Part shown: positions 13,106 to 24,387 of the stretch, in pieces
Layout: every line of letters starts with the position of its first letter
How positions within the stretch are numbered: position 1 is the first letter of the stretch
NCBI RefSeq assembly: GCF_963678635.1
Contig: NC_087071.1
Span: 15,437,613-15,501,612 of the forward strand
Length of the DNA: 64,000 bases
Source of the DNA: Symsagittifera roscoffensis
Taxonomy: Eukaryota; Xenacoelomorpha; Acoela; Convolutidae
Direction of reading: 5' to 3'
Made by a program: the position numbers and the translations under genes
Notes under the pieces: model-generated
Databases searched by the model: none
The model's input: only the letters and a program-made list of their open reading frames with translations
Told to the model about the DNA's origin: nothing

Positions 13106-14229
13106 TTGAGCTTCAAGTACCTGGGCAAGGAACCACGAGAACAACAAACAAATTACATTGATGCTCGGACCAGAGAGCAGCCAACACTAAGCAAACTTGT
13201 CGAAAAATTCTGGAAAACTGAAGACTCAATATCTGTTGATTTTTCTCCTGCTTCAAGTTCACGGAAGACCGACAAATCACTAAAAGTCATGGAAGACAGT
13301 ATTTATCTCGATGGAACAAAATATAACATAAACTTACTGTTACGTGAAGTTACCAAACAACTTTGCAATCGCAAAAGCTCATTTAGGCTCTTTTCAAAAA
13401 TGTTTAACTAAGGACCGATATCTTTTGGGTTCATATAATAAGTCTCTTGCTACGACAATTGATAAAGGTTATGTTAAACTAGTTGTGTTCATAAATCCTC
13501 AGCCAACTAGCGTCTGGTATTTACCTCGCCACCCGTTTGTAAATCCAAATAAAGCTGGAAAAAGCAGACGAGTCGCAAATGCTGCTTCAATGTTTCAAGT
13601 TATCTGTTTGAAATCCAGTTTAGAAGCTGGGCTTGCATGTTTGGATTACTGCTTCGTTTTTGGGAACAGCCAGTCGCGGTATCTGCCGATATCGAGGGTA
13701 TGTTCATCCGAATTGGTATTGAAGAATTAGATCAAAATGCTGCACGATTCCTGTGGAACACTGCAAATGGCATTAGGCAAAATCAGTATACCAGATTGAT
13801 ATCTGGTGCAAAATTTTCACCTTTAATCGCAATGTAAGCACGAATGAAACTGCAAAAGATTTCGCAGCGAGCGATCGCAAAACAGCTGTACTCATTAACC
13901 GGAGTTTTTATATGGGTGACTTTGTCCATTCTTTTGAGTTCATTGAAATGGCTCAGACGTCCTCTTTCAAAATGAAGGCGGTCCCGATTAAGGGTGGTTT
14001 CAATATAACAAAGTTTTGTTCCAATTGAAACCGAAGCTTAGGTCACGTTGACTGAAATTGACGTTGTTGGAAATAATTAGACAAAAAAAAATTCGGAGTG
14101 CATTGGGATACAAACGATGACACTATGTTTGTGAAAACATAAATCAAACACAATTTTCAAGGCAAAAATATGACTCTCCGTCGAATGCTTTCTACAATAG
14201 CGACAATAATTGACCCTTTTGAATTTTTG
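13106..14229 (+). pseudogene. BEL/Pao reverse transcriptase remnant
   Basis: Three overlapping frame pieces (13106-13411, 13344-13730, 13637-13837) and a tail read as one Pao-type RT once frameshifts are ignored. They show KLVEKFWKTEDS and LPNNFAIAKAHLGSFQKCLTK, then WYLPRHPFVNPNKAGKSRRV (the WYLPHHPV-NPNK signature of the family), then LLRFWEQPVAVSADIEGMF and DQNAARFLW. The catalytic box at 13909-13920 reads YMGD instead of YxDD, so the first Asp is lost. A later piece (RMLSTIATIIDPFEF) matches the Pao connector before RNase H. This is a dead copy with several frameshifts. It was the recipient pol downstream of the gag array and continues into the duplicated block at 14230. Confidence 0.8.
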
Positions 14230-15062
14230 CACCGTTTGTAATCACCATGAAAGTCATGCTACAAGTCATTTGGAGATCTGGAATTTCATTGGATGAACAA
14301 ATACTACTTTAACACATGTTTACCGTTGACACAATGAATAATTCAATGTCAACAAGGGTTGTCTGTGATACCCCCACGTCACGTACGAATTTACCCTCAC
14401 AACACAAACGTACAGCTGCATGTTTTTGCCGACGCATCGCAAAACGCCATGGTAGCATGTACTTGCGTTTGAACTACTACAGCTTCTCAAATCAACATCA
14501 ATTTTTCTTTTTGAAAGAGTCAAAGTAGCTGCACTGAAGCAAGAGAGCATTTCTAAGCTCAATCTGAAGCCACTGTGATTGGATCGCGACTATGTAAATT
14601 CGTTTTTAGATCAAATGCGGTTTGAGGGAAGCTCTGTTTTCTACAGGACAGATAGTACTACGATTCTGGCTTGGCTCAAGAATATGCCTAGGCGCACGGA
14701 TTTAGCACTAGAGTCACTGAAATACTTTCCACTTCCAAAGAGTCATGGTGGAATCGTATTTCAGGGAATTGCAATCCAGCTTATCATACGACGATTACCC
14801 CTTTCAAATGTAGAACTCCAGCATCCTAACTTCTTGATTACACCAGAATTGGGATGTTTTAAGCCTCCACATAATGAAATTAAGTTCCTCAGCCAAGACT
14901 CGGAGAGGTCGAGCCACTAATCGATTTTCCACGTTTGTCTTACTGGCTCAAGTTACTCAAAGTAACTACGATGATTCTAATAATTATAAGCTTGCTGAGG
15001 AATTAGACACAGGCAGATTCCTTAGGAACAGCAATAACCTTTTCACTCTATCGAACGCTTAA
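14230..15062 (+). pseudogene. BEL/Pao RNase H remnant, duplication copy 1
   Basis: Continues the Pao pol from the left: FAPFVITMKVMLQVIWRSGIS, then QLHVFADASQNAM (the first RNase H Asp in VFADAS, near 14411-14440), then FYRTDSTTILAWLKNMPRR (14638-14695), which is the TDS-x-x-xLAW box of Pao RNase H. Interrupted by stops and frameshifts. After LITPELGCFKPPHNEI nothing of the Pao integrase is seen, so the element is truncated here. Confidence 0.75.
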
Positions 15063-15440
15063 CCTTGATTTCTTTTCATGTGAAACTTTATTACTATCAA
15101 ACAACAAAGTTCGAAATCAACTAATCTTGACCGATAATCCAAAGGTTAGTCCAAAAAATGTTGTTTGTTATCTGTCCTCTAGAACAACTTTAGTAGATGG
15201 AACAACTGTAGACTCGTTTTTAACAGAAATACCTTTGGGGGAAACCCCTTGTGATGTATCACTAAATCCAATATAATCATAATAATAATAGATGAACCTA
15301 AGCATCAATACGTGCAATGAAATCTAGAAGAAGAGTCTGCTCTTTACAATTACATGCTATAGCAAGAATCTTTTTTATTCTATTCTATCAAAACCATTCC
15401 GTTCAGGAAAATAATTCCAATCATCCAATAAGGATAAAAT
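15063..15440. other. No recognised content (copy 1)
   Basis: AT-rich. A short plus-strand open piece near 15080-15275 (NLDFFSCETLLLSNNKV... ending DVSLNPI) resembles nothing I can name. The same sequence lies at 21925-22302. Confidence 0.5.
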
Positions 15441-15850
15441 CAGTTGAATGAAGGAGAATAACACAAAATTAGCTGTTGCGGGGTCTTTTCAAGAAAAAAC
15501 TTTCAACTATCAAGGTTTCTATGCGAGATAGCTTAGAATTGTTCGAGATGGAAGAGCAATTGTTTCATTAGATACATCTTCTCCTTGTCGTCCTGAGATT
15601 ACAACAACGAAAACAGTACAGTTTAACAAAGATTTTCCATCTCTTCTTATGGACAATTTTCACAGTCAACGTATTCTAATTTTAGATCTGACTTCACTAT
15701 AAAATGCAGCTGAACAGTTCCATTAACCGAATTTTAGTGGAGAAAGCTTGAGATTAGGAAGGGTTCCCAAATTTTCTTTAGAACAAGTATCGGAGGTGAA
15801 AATCTTGGAAAAAAGACTTTCAATATTTTAATTTGACAAACGTGTAGCAG
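15441..15850 (+). pseudogene. Unassigned coding remnant, possibly Polinton structural protein (copy 1)
   Basis: One plus-strand frame reads about 120 codons with only a few stops: KLAVAGSFQEKTFNYQGFY, then LRIVRDGRAIVSLDTSS and FNKDFPSLLMDNFHSQRILI. Its protein-like composition and low stop density in AT-rich DNA suggest a decayed gene. Because a Polinton-type polymerase remnant lies 1.7 kb away on the other strand, I infer it may be a structural protein of the same element, but I cannot show this. The duplicate is at 22303-22712. Confidence 0.35.
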
Positions 15851-17526
15851 TCGCCTGTTTTTTCTAAATTTTTAGTTCCTATAGAAATAATGTAACTTTT
15901 TTTGGGATTTGTCATTGTTATTGTCTCAGCTCTGTCAATTTGTTTTTCATTAGCAAAATTAGAGTTTTTCAGCAAAATTAGACAATGAATGCTGCACAAT
16001 TGAAAATCACCGAAACCTATAATGTGAATAGTGTTCCTCAAAATCCTCAAATGCTCAATCACTTTTGTCCAGCATATAAGACACGTTGGCAGATGTTTTC
16101 TTGAAAACTACGAAAACTGATAATTTGTGTCGACTCTTCACAATTTAGTTGGCGTTACTTTTTTTCAAATTTTACCAGAGAAAAATGAAAAATTTTCATG
16201 ATGTGCATGTTTTGAAGTTAATAAGTATTTTTTGTGAAAGTGCAGTTTTGTATTTGTAATTAGAATTTATGGCAACAAATTTGTTGTATGAAGCAAGGAT
16301 TTTTCTACATTCTTTATATTTTTTTACAAAACAAAATTCCTGTTCCTTCAAACTTCTAGTAGACTGCAGCTTAGTTTCAGCTAGATAGCACATAAACAGT
16401 TAAAACAGCATACGAAATAAGTTCCAGCTCATGTTTCTTGTGTTTTGATATTTTTTGTTGAAAAAATCCAAGAAACTCAACTTTTGTGCAAAAATTTTTT
16501 CCCTTGACCCACCATGAAAGAAAAAAAACATAATATATTTTGTTCACACTGCAGTTTACAATTAAAAAACTATTAATATTTACCATTTAGATAACATGCC
16601 CGGATGTTCTTGTAAAAAAACTACAAGTTTCTTCGCATAAATATTTTTTCCTACCATTCTTTTACCATAGTAGAAACTATGAAACCTAACCAATTCTACT
16701 CCCTATCCTAACTACATCGTTGACTCCAAACCCGAAATTAATACAAATCGGGACATTGCTATTTTTTGCAGACAACCACCAGATCTTTCAATAAAACTTT
16801 TTATTGCGCTGGAAACGTTACAAATAAAGGTAACCGAGCCAACAACAACGAAAACATTTAAGCTGATTCAATTTTTTAAACGAAACAAAAACAAAGAAAA
16901 CAAACGTAATCAGGCTCTTAAATTCATTAATTACAGGAATAAGTTAAAAGCAATTACATCTACGACAAAAACTGCTGACCTCAAAAAAGTCTCCAATTTA
17001 GCACTTAAACCGGCAGAATACAAGCCGACAAAAGATTTACAACCGTGTGACGTGTGACGCGATCAGGTGGGGGGGGGGGGGGGTTTGGGTTTGGAGACCC
17101 CCATATATTAAGATAGGGAAAAGAGCATCCTGTCTCCAAGCTATATTTTAAGATAGGGAATCAATTGCCTATTTATTAAGATAGGGAATAGGTTTCTTAA
17201 TTTAATAAGATAGGGAATGACAAAGTTTCAGAAAAAAATTTCGACGCTCGATCTTACCATGATTTAAGATCCTCTACACCAGACCGGTTAGGTATAGATT
17301 TCTCAATGTACTAAGGTGTGTTTTTAATAATCAATGTTCTAAGCTTTTTGATTTGATAATGAAACTGTCTGAGACTATGCTGAAACTTAACTGAAGCTTC
17401 AAAGAGGGAATAAAATTGTTCAGTAAAAAATAAAATTACTATAAATTGCTATGTTAGATATTGAAAACTAAGTAACGTATATACCATTGCATCGTTTGAA
17501 TTTTTACTACGGTTTACAAGATAATT
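15851..17526. other. AT-rich spacer with G-run and short repeats (copy 1)
   Basis: No gene seen. It holds a G15 run (17069-17083) followed by TTTGGGTTTGG, and four copies of TAAGATAGGGAA within 17108-17220. A basic 60-codon stretch at about 16870-17050 (plus strand) is open but unrecognised. The duplicate is at 22713-24387. Confidence 0.6.
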
Positions 17527-19292
17527 TTACAAGTTCAAATGCTTGGTATGCATTCCATCATTAGGTACTTCCCTTTTCGGGTAAAAGTAACTGAGTCCTT
17601 TTTTAGTTTTTTCATATGTTTCGAATAAATAGTTAGGGGTTTTGAATCCGCGATTCGTCGACATCAAACTTACAGTTTCATCAGGAAGTTGTCTGTATCT
17701 TGACATTGGTTCATCCCCAGTATCTTCTAGCGTTCTTTTGTTGAGGCCTTTGCTAACAAAATCAAGTTTTTCGATCTTACTATCATAGCAGCAATACGTG
17801 TTGCATCACAGGCACAACAATTCAGCACATCGAAGTTCTTCTTTGAACAATCCAGGTTCTCGTTTGTCACGCTTTTTTTGAACGGCCCAGCATTTATATA
17901 GAAAAAAAATCATATTTGCATCAGCTATGAAATTGTCTCTACAAAGTTTTTGACAATTTAGTGTCCACTAAGCTTTCTTCTCAGGTATTTTAAAATCGTC
18001 CAGGTTAACATCTGCTAATGCTAGATACAAAGAGTTCCTATCCATCTCCATTTCCTCAAGTTGATTCTCATCGCAAAACTTGTGGAAGAAATTTTTGAAT
18101 AACTGAAGAGTTCTAATTTTTGCGTATTGAAGAAAGAAAAAGACTACAATCATTGGTTCTCTATGTTAAATTGTTGACTTCAATAGTCCTACTTCCTCTA
18201 AGTCTTTTTTCAATCTAATGTTCAATCGCTTCTCATTCGTCGCTTTGTGTGTTTTCTCATCGCCGAGATTTTTGGTTAATATGTGTCTGGATCTGCTCAT
18301 AATTTGATAGCCGTACGAGGTGTTGCCGAGAAACTCCATCGTCTCTGCAAAAACTCCAGATTGTGGACTCTCGTCTCCTTCTCGTCGACAATCAACAAAT
18401 GATTGAACAAAGTTATACAAACATTTCCATGGTGTCAACTCAACAAACTGAGAAATTTTTTTACATTGAAGTCTTAAAGACTTAAATTGAAGTTAAGAAG
18501 GGGTGTGATATTTGTGCAATTTTCTAATTTAAAACTGGAAATCTACATTCGTTGTGGGTTTTTCAACAAATCTTTTTCTTCGGCATAGTTTTTCATATTC
18601 TCTCCCATGTCGTTACGGTAGATGTCAATTGAATATTAGAGTAAAGTTTGAAATTGTGGGCGTCAACTTTTTAGGAACTAATAAATCGTATTACACATAG
18701 TCAAAAACAGATCCGTTCTTTATTTGGTTATGTAAAGAATCAGAAGACAGAGGTCTTCTGAAGGGAAAATTTGCCTTGACATGATCATTGACTGAAGAAT
18801 CTGTTTTAAAATGCTTCCACTACTCTCACTTCCACATTTCCTGAATATTGTAACATCTTTCTCTTATGTACTATCGTCTCAACTCATCCATTTCTCGCTT
18901 CTTTTTTTCCCTTTCAATATCTTGTTCTGACATTGATGGACGGTTTTCATGGCATGATAAGAAGTGATAGTAGCAACCCATAGCTTCAAATAATGTTTAA
19001 CAGTGATCGCAGTTGTCATCAACATGGAAACAACCATTTCCTTGAATGTTTTCCGGTTGTGTGAAAACTCGCAATTTTACACCCTGTTCTCAATTTTTGA
19101 TGAAGGACATAACCATGCTCTCGAAATTTCTCGTTCTATTATTTTTAGCTTCAAACCGATCAGTTTCAGATTCATACTCCCAATCTGTGTAAAGTCAGGT
19201 CGTCATCTCTTGGCACATTAAGATTGTATATAATTGGCTAGCGTCAATTCCAACTTGTTACGAATATAAGTTTGATCGACAACAGCTTTTCG
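17527..19292 (-). pseudogene. Protein-primed DNA polymerase B remnant (Polinton/Maverick type), copy 1
   Basis: Read on the minus strand from 19292 down to a TAA at 17527. Order seen: KAVVDQTYIRNKLELTLANYIQS; CFHVDDNCDHC (cysteine-rich); EMWKCEW; a KANFPFRRPLSSDSL segment; MGENMKNYAEEKDLL; then CRREGDESPQSGVFAETM and the motif-B core GNTSYG (18310-18324); then motif C at 18031-18042, where DRNS replaces the polymerase B DTDS; then LFKEELRCAELLC and a C-terminal KKGLSYFYPKREV. Several stops interrupt it. Family-B polymerases with this layout are found in Polinton/Maverick and related elements. The reading starts exactly where the outer LTR begins, so the gene was cut by that insertion. Inactive: motif C is mutated and stops are present. 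Confidence 0.75.
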
Positions 19293-20322
19293 TGTAACAT
19301 TCGCTCGCCTACTTAATTCAAATATGAGTTTAAAGAAAAATAGGCCCTTTAACTACTGGCTATCTCTTGTACTTTTTCTACCTCTAGCGGTCGGAGCCAG
19401 TTCGGTTCACTTGCGACATGAGACTATAAACCGCATTACAATTAAAGGCCACTACTAAAAAACCCCCCCACTCTAGAAAAAAAGAACGCCCCCAAGCTCA
19501 GGTCGCAAAATACCTAAAACACGCGAACGCTGTTAATAACAGGGTCAGAAGCTTAAGTATACCGTTAATTTTTATTAGAGAGTGGAACTTCGATCCATTT
19601 CAGATAGATCAACCTAAAATTCTACCTAACTCAAAATTTTAATGAAAAACACTTTCAAGAAACTCAAATTGGGTACTTACATATAGACGCAACCTCTAGA
19701 TTGACTAACTAAATCATAAAGTAACTCTAAAATTAATCCGGTAAAAAACTTTAACTCAAGAAGTTAGAAATAAACAAGTTTTAACTCAAGACAAAAGTTT
19801 TCTATTTGGACATTGGGCAAATTCAGCTGCCCACCTTCCCACTGAATGTTCACTCTGGTCCACTCAATCTCCTTCTCTATTTGTACTCGGTCACTCTCGA
19901 TCCTTTGCCAAGAATAAGACAGCTCTACTCTCGTTCGATTTATGTGGCAAAATTACGAGTAGCGTTTTCGCACTTCTGTTTTTTGAACTACTTTCCTGCG
20001 ACTGTAATTCGGTTCTTCTGATCTTATTTTCTCGTACTTTCATTTGTCGCGAGAAACTGTGGCTTGACATGCTCAATTCGAATTTAAAGAAAAATCAATT
20101 TTACCCCTAAATCAGCTCGACGTCAAATTTCAGAATATGACCGACTGCCACAGAAACCCCGGACTCAAGATCGATGTCCTCATCGCGTGTCGTCGTCTGA
20201 CAGTGAGCACCTAGGATGATGAGTGCGTCTCAGGAAACAGTGCCAGTGCTCATTTAGAGAAGTTTGCAGCAGATATAACTTTATCTACACCCCAAAATTC
20301 ACAGCCATGCAAAACTGTCACA
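19293..20322 (-). repeat. 3' LTR of outer Gypsy element, copy 1
   Basis: The left edge is firm. At 19293 the plus strand reads TGTAACATTCG, the reverse complement of an LTR end; the inner element's LTR ends with the same 11 bases. Polymerase B coding sequence stops exactly there. The right edge is tentative: TGTCACA at 20316-20322 reads TGTGACA on the minus strand, like the inner LTR start. That gives 1030 bp, near the inner 931 bp. It contains several AACTCAAG repeats. The 5' LTR of this element lies beyond the window, so I cannot pair them. Confidence 0.55.
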
Positions 20323-21083
20323 TTATCGCCAAGCATCAATCAAAATCTGCAATCACCTGCACCCTGAATTTTAGTTTTTATCAGCTACTCATTAAAATTT
20401 CTTCTGTCTTATCCAATCAGAAAATTGTCATGCATCCTTTTGATTTATATAATTATTATGGTACACTAATAACAAAATTTCTTTTATTAAATTTTCCTTT
20501 CCGTGCCCTCAGACTTCATCTGAGTTCACACTCAAGCCCTTTTTTCTTTCCCCCGCTCACAACTCAGGAACCAACCCCTCAACACCCTGCTCAGTTTGTG
20601 CCCTTCTTCTTCGAGGTACTGGGTCCTGATACACTCGAAACTGTAATCTGCCTCGCCAGTTCTTCTTCATCATCGGAACTGGTCACGATATCTTCTCATG
20701 CCTTCAGCTGTTAATAGGCTTGCATCCATTCCTTCTGCTCTTGCAATCATTTGCCTGATTCGGTAGACCTTTCACTTTAGGTTCCCTATTCAAGCAAAGG
20801 GATTTGTTCAAGCTCAAGCTCACATTCTCCGCCAATTCCTCCTCCAATATCGACTCCCTCGCCTTGGGATTATCTCTAGACACTCTACCAACCCTTTTCC
20901 AACCCGTGGTTATCGCCTTGCGATGGGTTAGCAAGGGTCCCTTGAAGGCCTCCGGCCCGAGCTTGCCAGAAACCAACGACACTCTTTCTGATGCTTCTTC
21001 ATGTGATTCTTCGTCACCGTGTACAGCCAAGACGTCAGGGTCGCCCAAAACCATGAAAATAATCTTATGCGACTCCACGCGTG
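20323..21083 (-). pseudogene. Outer ORF3 3' end and 3' UTR, truncated copy 1
   Basis: Minus-strand frame ending near 20704 (KARESILEEELAENVSLSLNKSLCLNRE), homologous to the C-terminus of inner ORF3 (KAEMLKEDLERNVTLCLHNSFCRNRE). This copy breaks off at 21083, the edge of the duplication; the full left half of the gene continues only in copy 2. It records where the duplication cut the outer element. Confidence 0.8.
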
Positions 21084-21091
21084 TACGACTC
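21084..21091. other. 8-bp filler at duplication junction
   Basis: TACGACTC lies between the end of copy 1 and the start of copy 2. Together with flanking bases it repeats CGACTCCAC, which occurs just before it at 21070-21078, so the filler looks templated. This is typical of end-joining or template-switch repair. Confidence 0.8.
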
Positions 21092-21924
21092 CACCGTTTG
21101 TAATCACCATGAAAGTCATGCTACAAGTCATTTGGAGATCTGGAATTTCATGGGATGAACAAATACTACTTTAACACATGTTTACCGTTGACACAATGAA
21201 TAATTCAATGTCAACAAGGGTTGTCTGTGATACCCCCACGTCACGTACGAATTTACCCTCACAACACAAACGTACAGCTGCATGTTTTTGCCGACGCATC
21301 GCAAAACGCCATGGTAGCATGTACTTGCGTTTGAACTACTACAGCTTCTCAAATCAACATCAATTTTTCTTTTTGAAAGAGTCAAAGTAGCTGCACTGAA
21401 GCAAGAGAGCATTTCTAAGCTCAATCTGAAGCCACTGTGATTGGATCGCGACTATGTAAATTCGTTTTTAGATCAAATGCGGTTTGAGGGAAGCTCTGTT
21501 TTCTACAGGACAGATAGTACTACGATTCTGGCTTGGCTCAAGAATATGCCTAGGCGCACGGATTTAGCACTAGAGTCACTGAAATACTTTCCACTTCCAA
21601 AGAGTCATGGTGGAATCGTATTTCAGGGAATTGCAATCCAGCTTATCATACGACGATTACCCCTTTCAAATGTAGAACTCCAGCATCCTAACTTCTTGAT
21701 TACACCAGAATTGGGATGTTTTAAGCCTCCACATAATGAAATTAAGTTCCTCAGCCAAGACTCGGAGAGGTCGAGCCACTAATCGATTTTCCACGTTTGT
21801 CTTACTGGCTCAAGTTACTCAAAGTAACTACGATGATTCTAATAATTATAAGCTTGCTGAGGAATTAGACACAGGCAGATTCCTTAGGAACAGCAATAAC
21901 CTTTTCACTCTATCGAACGCTTAA
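21092..21924 (+). pseudogene. BEL/Pao RNase H remnant, duplication copy 2
   Basis: Same as copy 1 at 14230: VFADAS and the TDSTTILAW box are present. The upstream RT is missing because the duplication starts inside pol. Confidence 0.75.
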
Positions 21925-24387
21925 CCTTGATTTCTTTTCATGTGAAACTTTATTACTATCAAACAACAAAGTTCGAAATCAACTAATCTTGACCGATAAT
22001 CCAAAGGTTAGTCCAAAAAATGTTGTTTGTTATCTGTCCTCTAGAACAACTTTAGTAGATGGAACAACTGTAGACTCGTTTTTAACAGAAATACCTTTGG
22101 GGGAAACCCCTTGTGATGTATCACTAAATCCAATATAATCATAATAATAATAGATGAACCTAAGCATCAATACGTGCAATGAAATCTAGAAGAAGAGTCT
22201 GCTCTTTACAATTACATGCTATAGCAAGAATCTTTTTTATTCTATTCTATCAAAACCATTCCGTTCAGGAAAATAATTCCAATCATCCAATAAGGATAAA
22301 ATCAGTTGAATGAAGGAGAATAACACAAAATTAGCTGTTGCGGGGTCTTTTCAAGAAAAACCTTTCAACTATCAAGGTTTCTATGCGAGATAGCTTAGAA
22401 TTGTTCGAGATGGAAGAGCAATTGTTTCATTAGATACATCTTCTCCTTGTCGTCCTGAGATTACAACAACGAAAACAGTACAGTTTAACAAAGATTTTCC
22501 ATCTCTTCTTATGGACAATTTTCACAGTCAACGTATTCTAATTTTAGATCTGACTTCACTATAAAATGCAGCTGAACAGTTCCATTAACCGAATTTTAGT
22601 GGAGAAAGCTTGAGATTAGGAAGGGTTCCCAAATTTTCTTTAGAACAAGTATCGGAGGTGAAAATCTTGGAAAAAAGACTTTCAATATTTTAATTTGACA
22701 AACGTGTAGCAGTCGCCTGTTTTTTCTAAATTTTTAGTTCCTATAGAAATAATGTAAATTTTTTTGGGATTTGTCATTGTTATTGTCTCAGCTCTGTCAA
22801 TTTGTTTTTCATTAGCAAAATTAGAGTTTTTCAGCAAAATTAGACAATGAATGCTGCACAATTGAAAATCACCGAAACCTATAATGTGAATAGTGTTCCT
22901 CAAAATCCTCAAATGCTCAATCACTTTTGTCCAGCATATAAGACACGTTGGCAGATGTTTTCTTGAAAACTACGAAAACTGATAATTTGTGTCGACTCTT
23001 CACAATTTAGTTGGCGTTACTTTTTTTCAAATTTTACCAGAGAAAAATGAAAAATTTTCATGATGTGCATGTTTTGAAGTTAATAAGTATTTTTTGTGAA
23101 AGTGCAGTTTTGTATTTGTAATTAGAATTTATGGCAACAAATTTGTTGTATGAAGCAAGGATTTTTCTACATTCTTTATATTTTTTTACAAAACAAAATT
23201 CCTGTTCCTTCAAACTTCTAGTAGACTGCAGCTTAGTTTCAGCTAGATAGCACATAAACAGTTAAAACAGCATACGAAATAAGTTCCAGCTCATGTTTCT
23301 TGTGTTTTGATGTTTTTTGTTGAAAAAATCCAAGAAACTCAACTTTTGTGCAATAATTTTTTCCCTTGACCCACCATGAAAGAAAAAAAACATAATATAT
23401 TTTGTTCACACTGCAGTTTACAATTAAAAAACTATTAATATTTACCATTTAGATAACATGCCCGGATGTTCTTGTAAAAAAACTACAAGTTTCTTCGCAT
23501 AAATATTTTTTCCTACCATTCTTTTACCATAGTAGAAACTATGAAACCTAACCAATTCTACTCCCTATCCTAACTACATCGTTGACTCCAAACCCGAAAT
23601 TAATACAAATCGGGACATTGCTATTTTTTGCAGACAACCACCAGATCTTTCAATAAAACTTTTTATTGCGCTGGAAACGTTACAAATAAAGGTAACCGAG
23701 CCAACAACAACGAAAACATTTAAGCTGATTCAATTTTTTTAAACGAAACAAAAACAAAGAAAACAAACGTAATCAGGCTCTTAAATTCATTAATTACAGG
23801 AATAAGTTAAAAGCAATTACATCTACGACAAAAACTGCTGACCTCAAAAAAGTCTCCAATTTAGCACTTAAACCGGCAGAATACAAGCCGACAAAAGATT
23901 TACAACCGTGTGACGTGTGACGCGATCAGGTGGGGGGGGGGGGGTTTGGGTTTGGAGACCCCCATATATTAAGATAGGGAAAAGAGCATCCTGTCTCCAA
24001 GCTATATTTTAAGATAGGGAATCAATTGCCTATTTATTAAGATAGGGAATAGGTTTCTTAATTTAATAAGATAGGGAATGACAAAGTTTCAGAAAAAAAT
24101 TTCGACGCTCGATCTTACCATGATTTAAGATCCTCTACACCAGACCGGTTAGGTATAGATTTCTCAATGTACTAAGGTGTGTTTTTAATAATCAATGTTC
24201 TAAGCTTTTTGATTTGATAATGAAACTGTCTGAGACTATGCTGAAACTTAACTGAAGCTTCAAAGAGGGAATAAAATTGTTCAGTAAAAAATAAAATTAC
24301 TATAAATTGCTATATTAGATATTGAAAACTAAGTAACGTATATACCATTGCATCGTTTGAATTTTTACTACGGTTTACAAGATAATT
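21925..24387. other. AT-rich segment, duplication copy 2
   Basis: Copy of 15063-17526. It holds the same unassigned plus-strand coding remnant (22303-22712), a G13 run at 23932-23944 instead of G15, and the four TAAGATAGGGAA repeats (23970-24080). Confidence 0.7.

Larger units (their letters stand above)
14230..21083 (+). repeat. 6.85-kb direct duplication, copy 1
   Basis: This block recurs almost base for base at 21092-27944. The offset is 6862 bp at the left end and 6861 bp at the right; it changes at a T-run (T6 near 16872, T7 in copy 2) and at a G-run (G15 at 17069-17083, G13 in copy 2). Left of 14230 (GAATTTTTG) and left of 21092 the sequences differ, and right of 21083 and 27944 they differ. 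Contents: Pao RNase H remnant, an unassigned AT-rich stretch, a polymerase B remnant on the minus strand, the outer Gypsy 3' LTR, and the tail of outer ORF3. Confidence 0.95.

Noticed and set aside
14316-14562. 70- and 80-aa frames on both strands at the RNase H remnant
   Set aside because: The Pao RNase H reading in another frame explains this stretch better.
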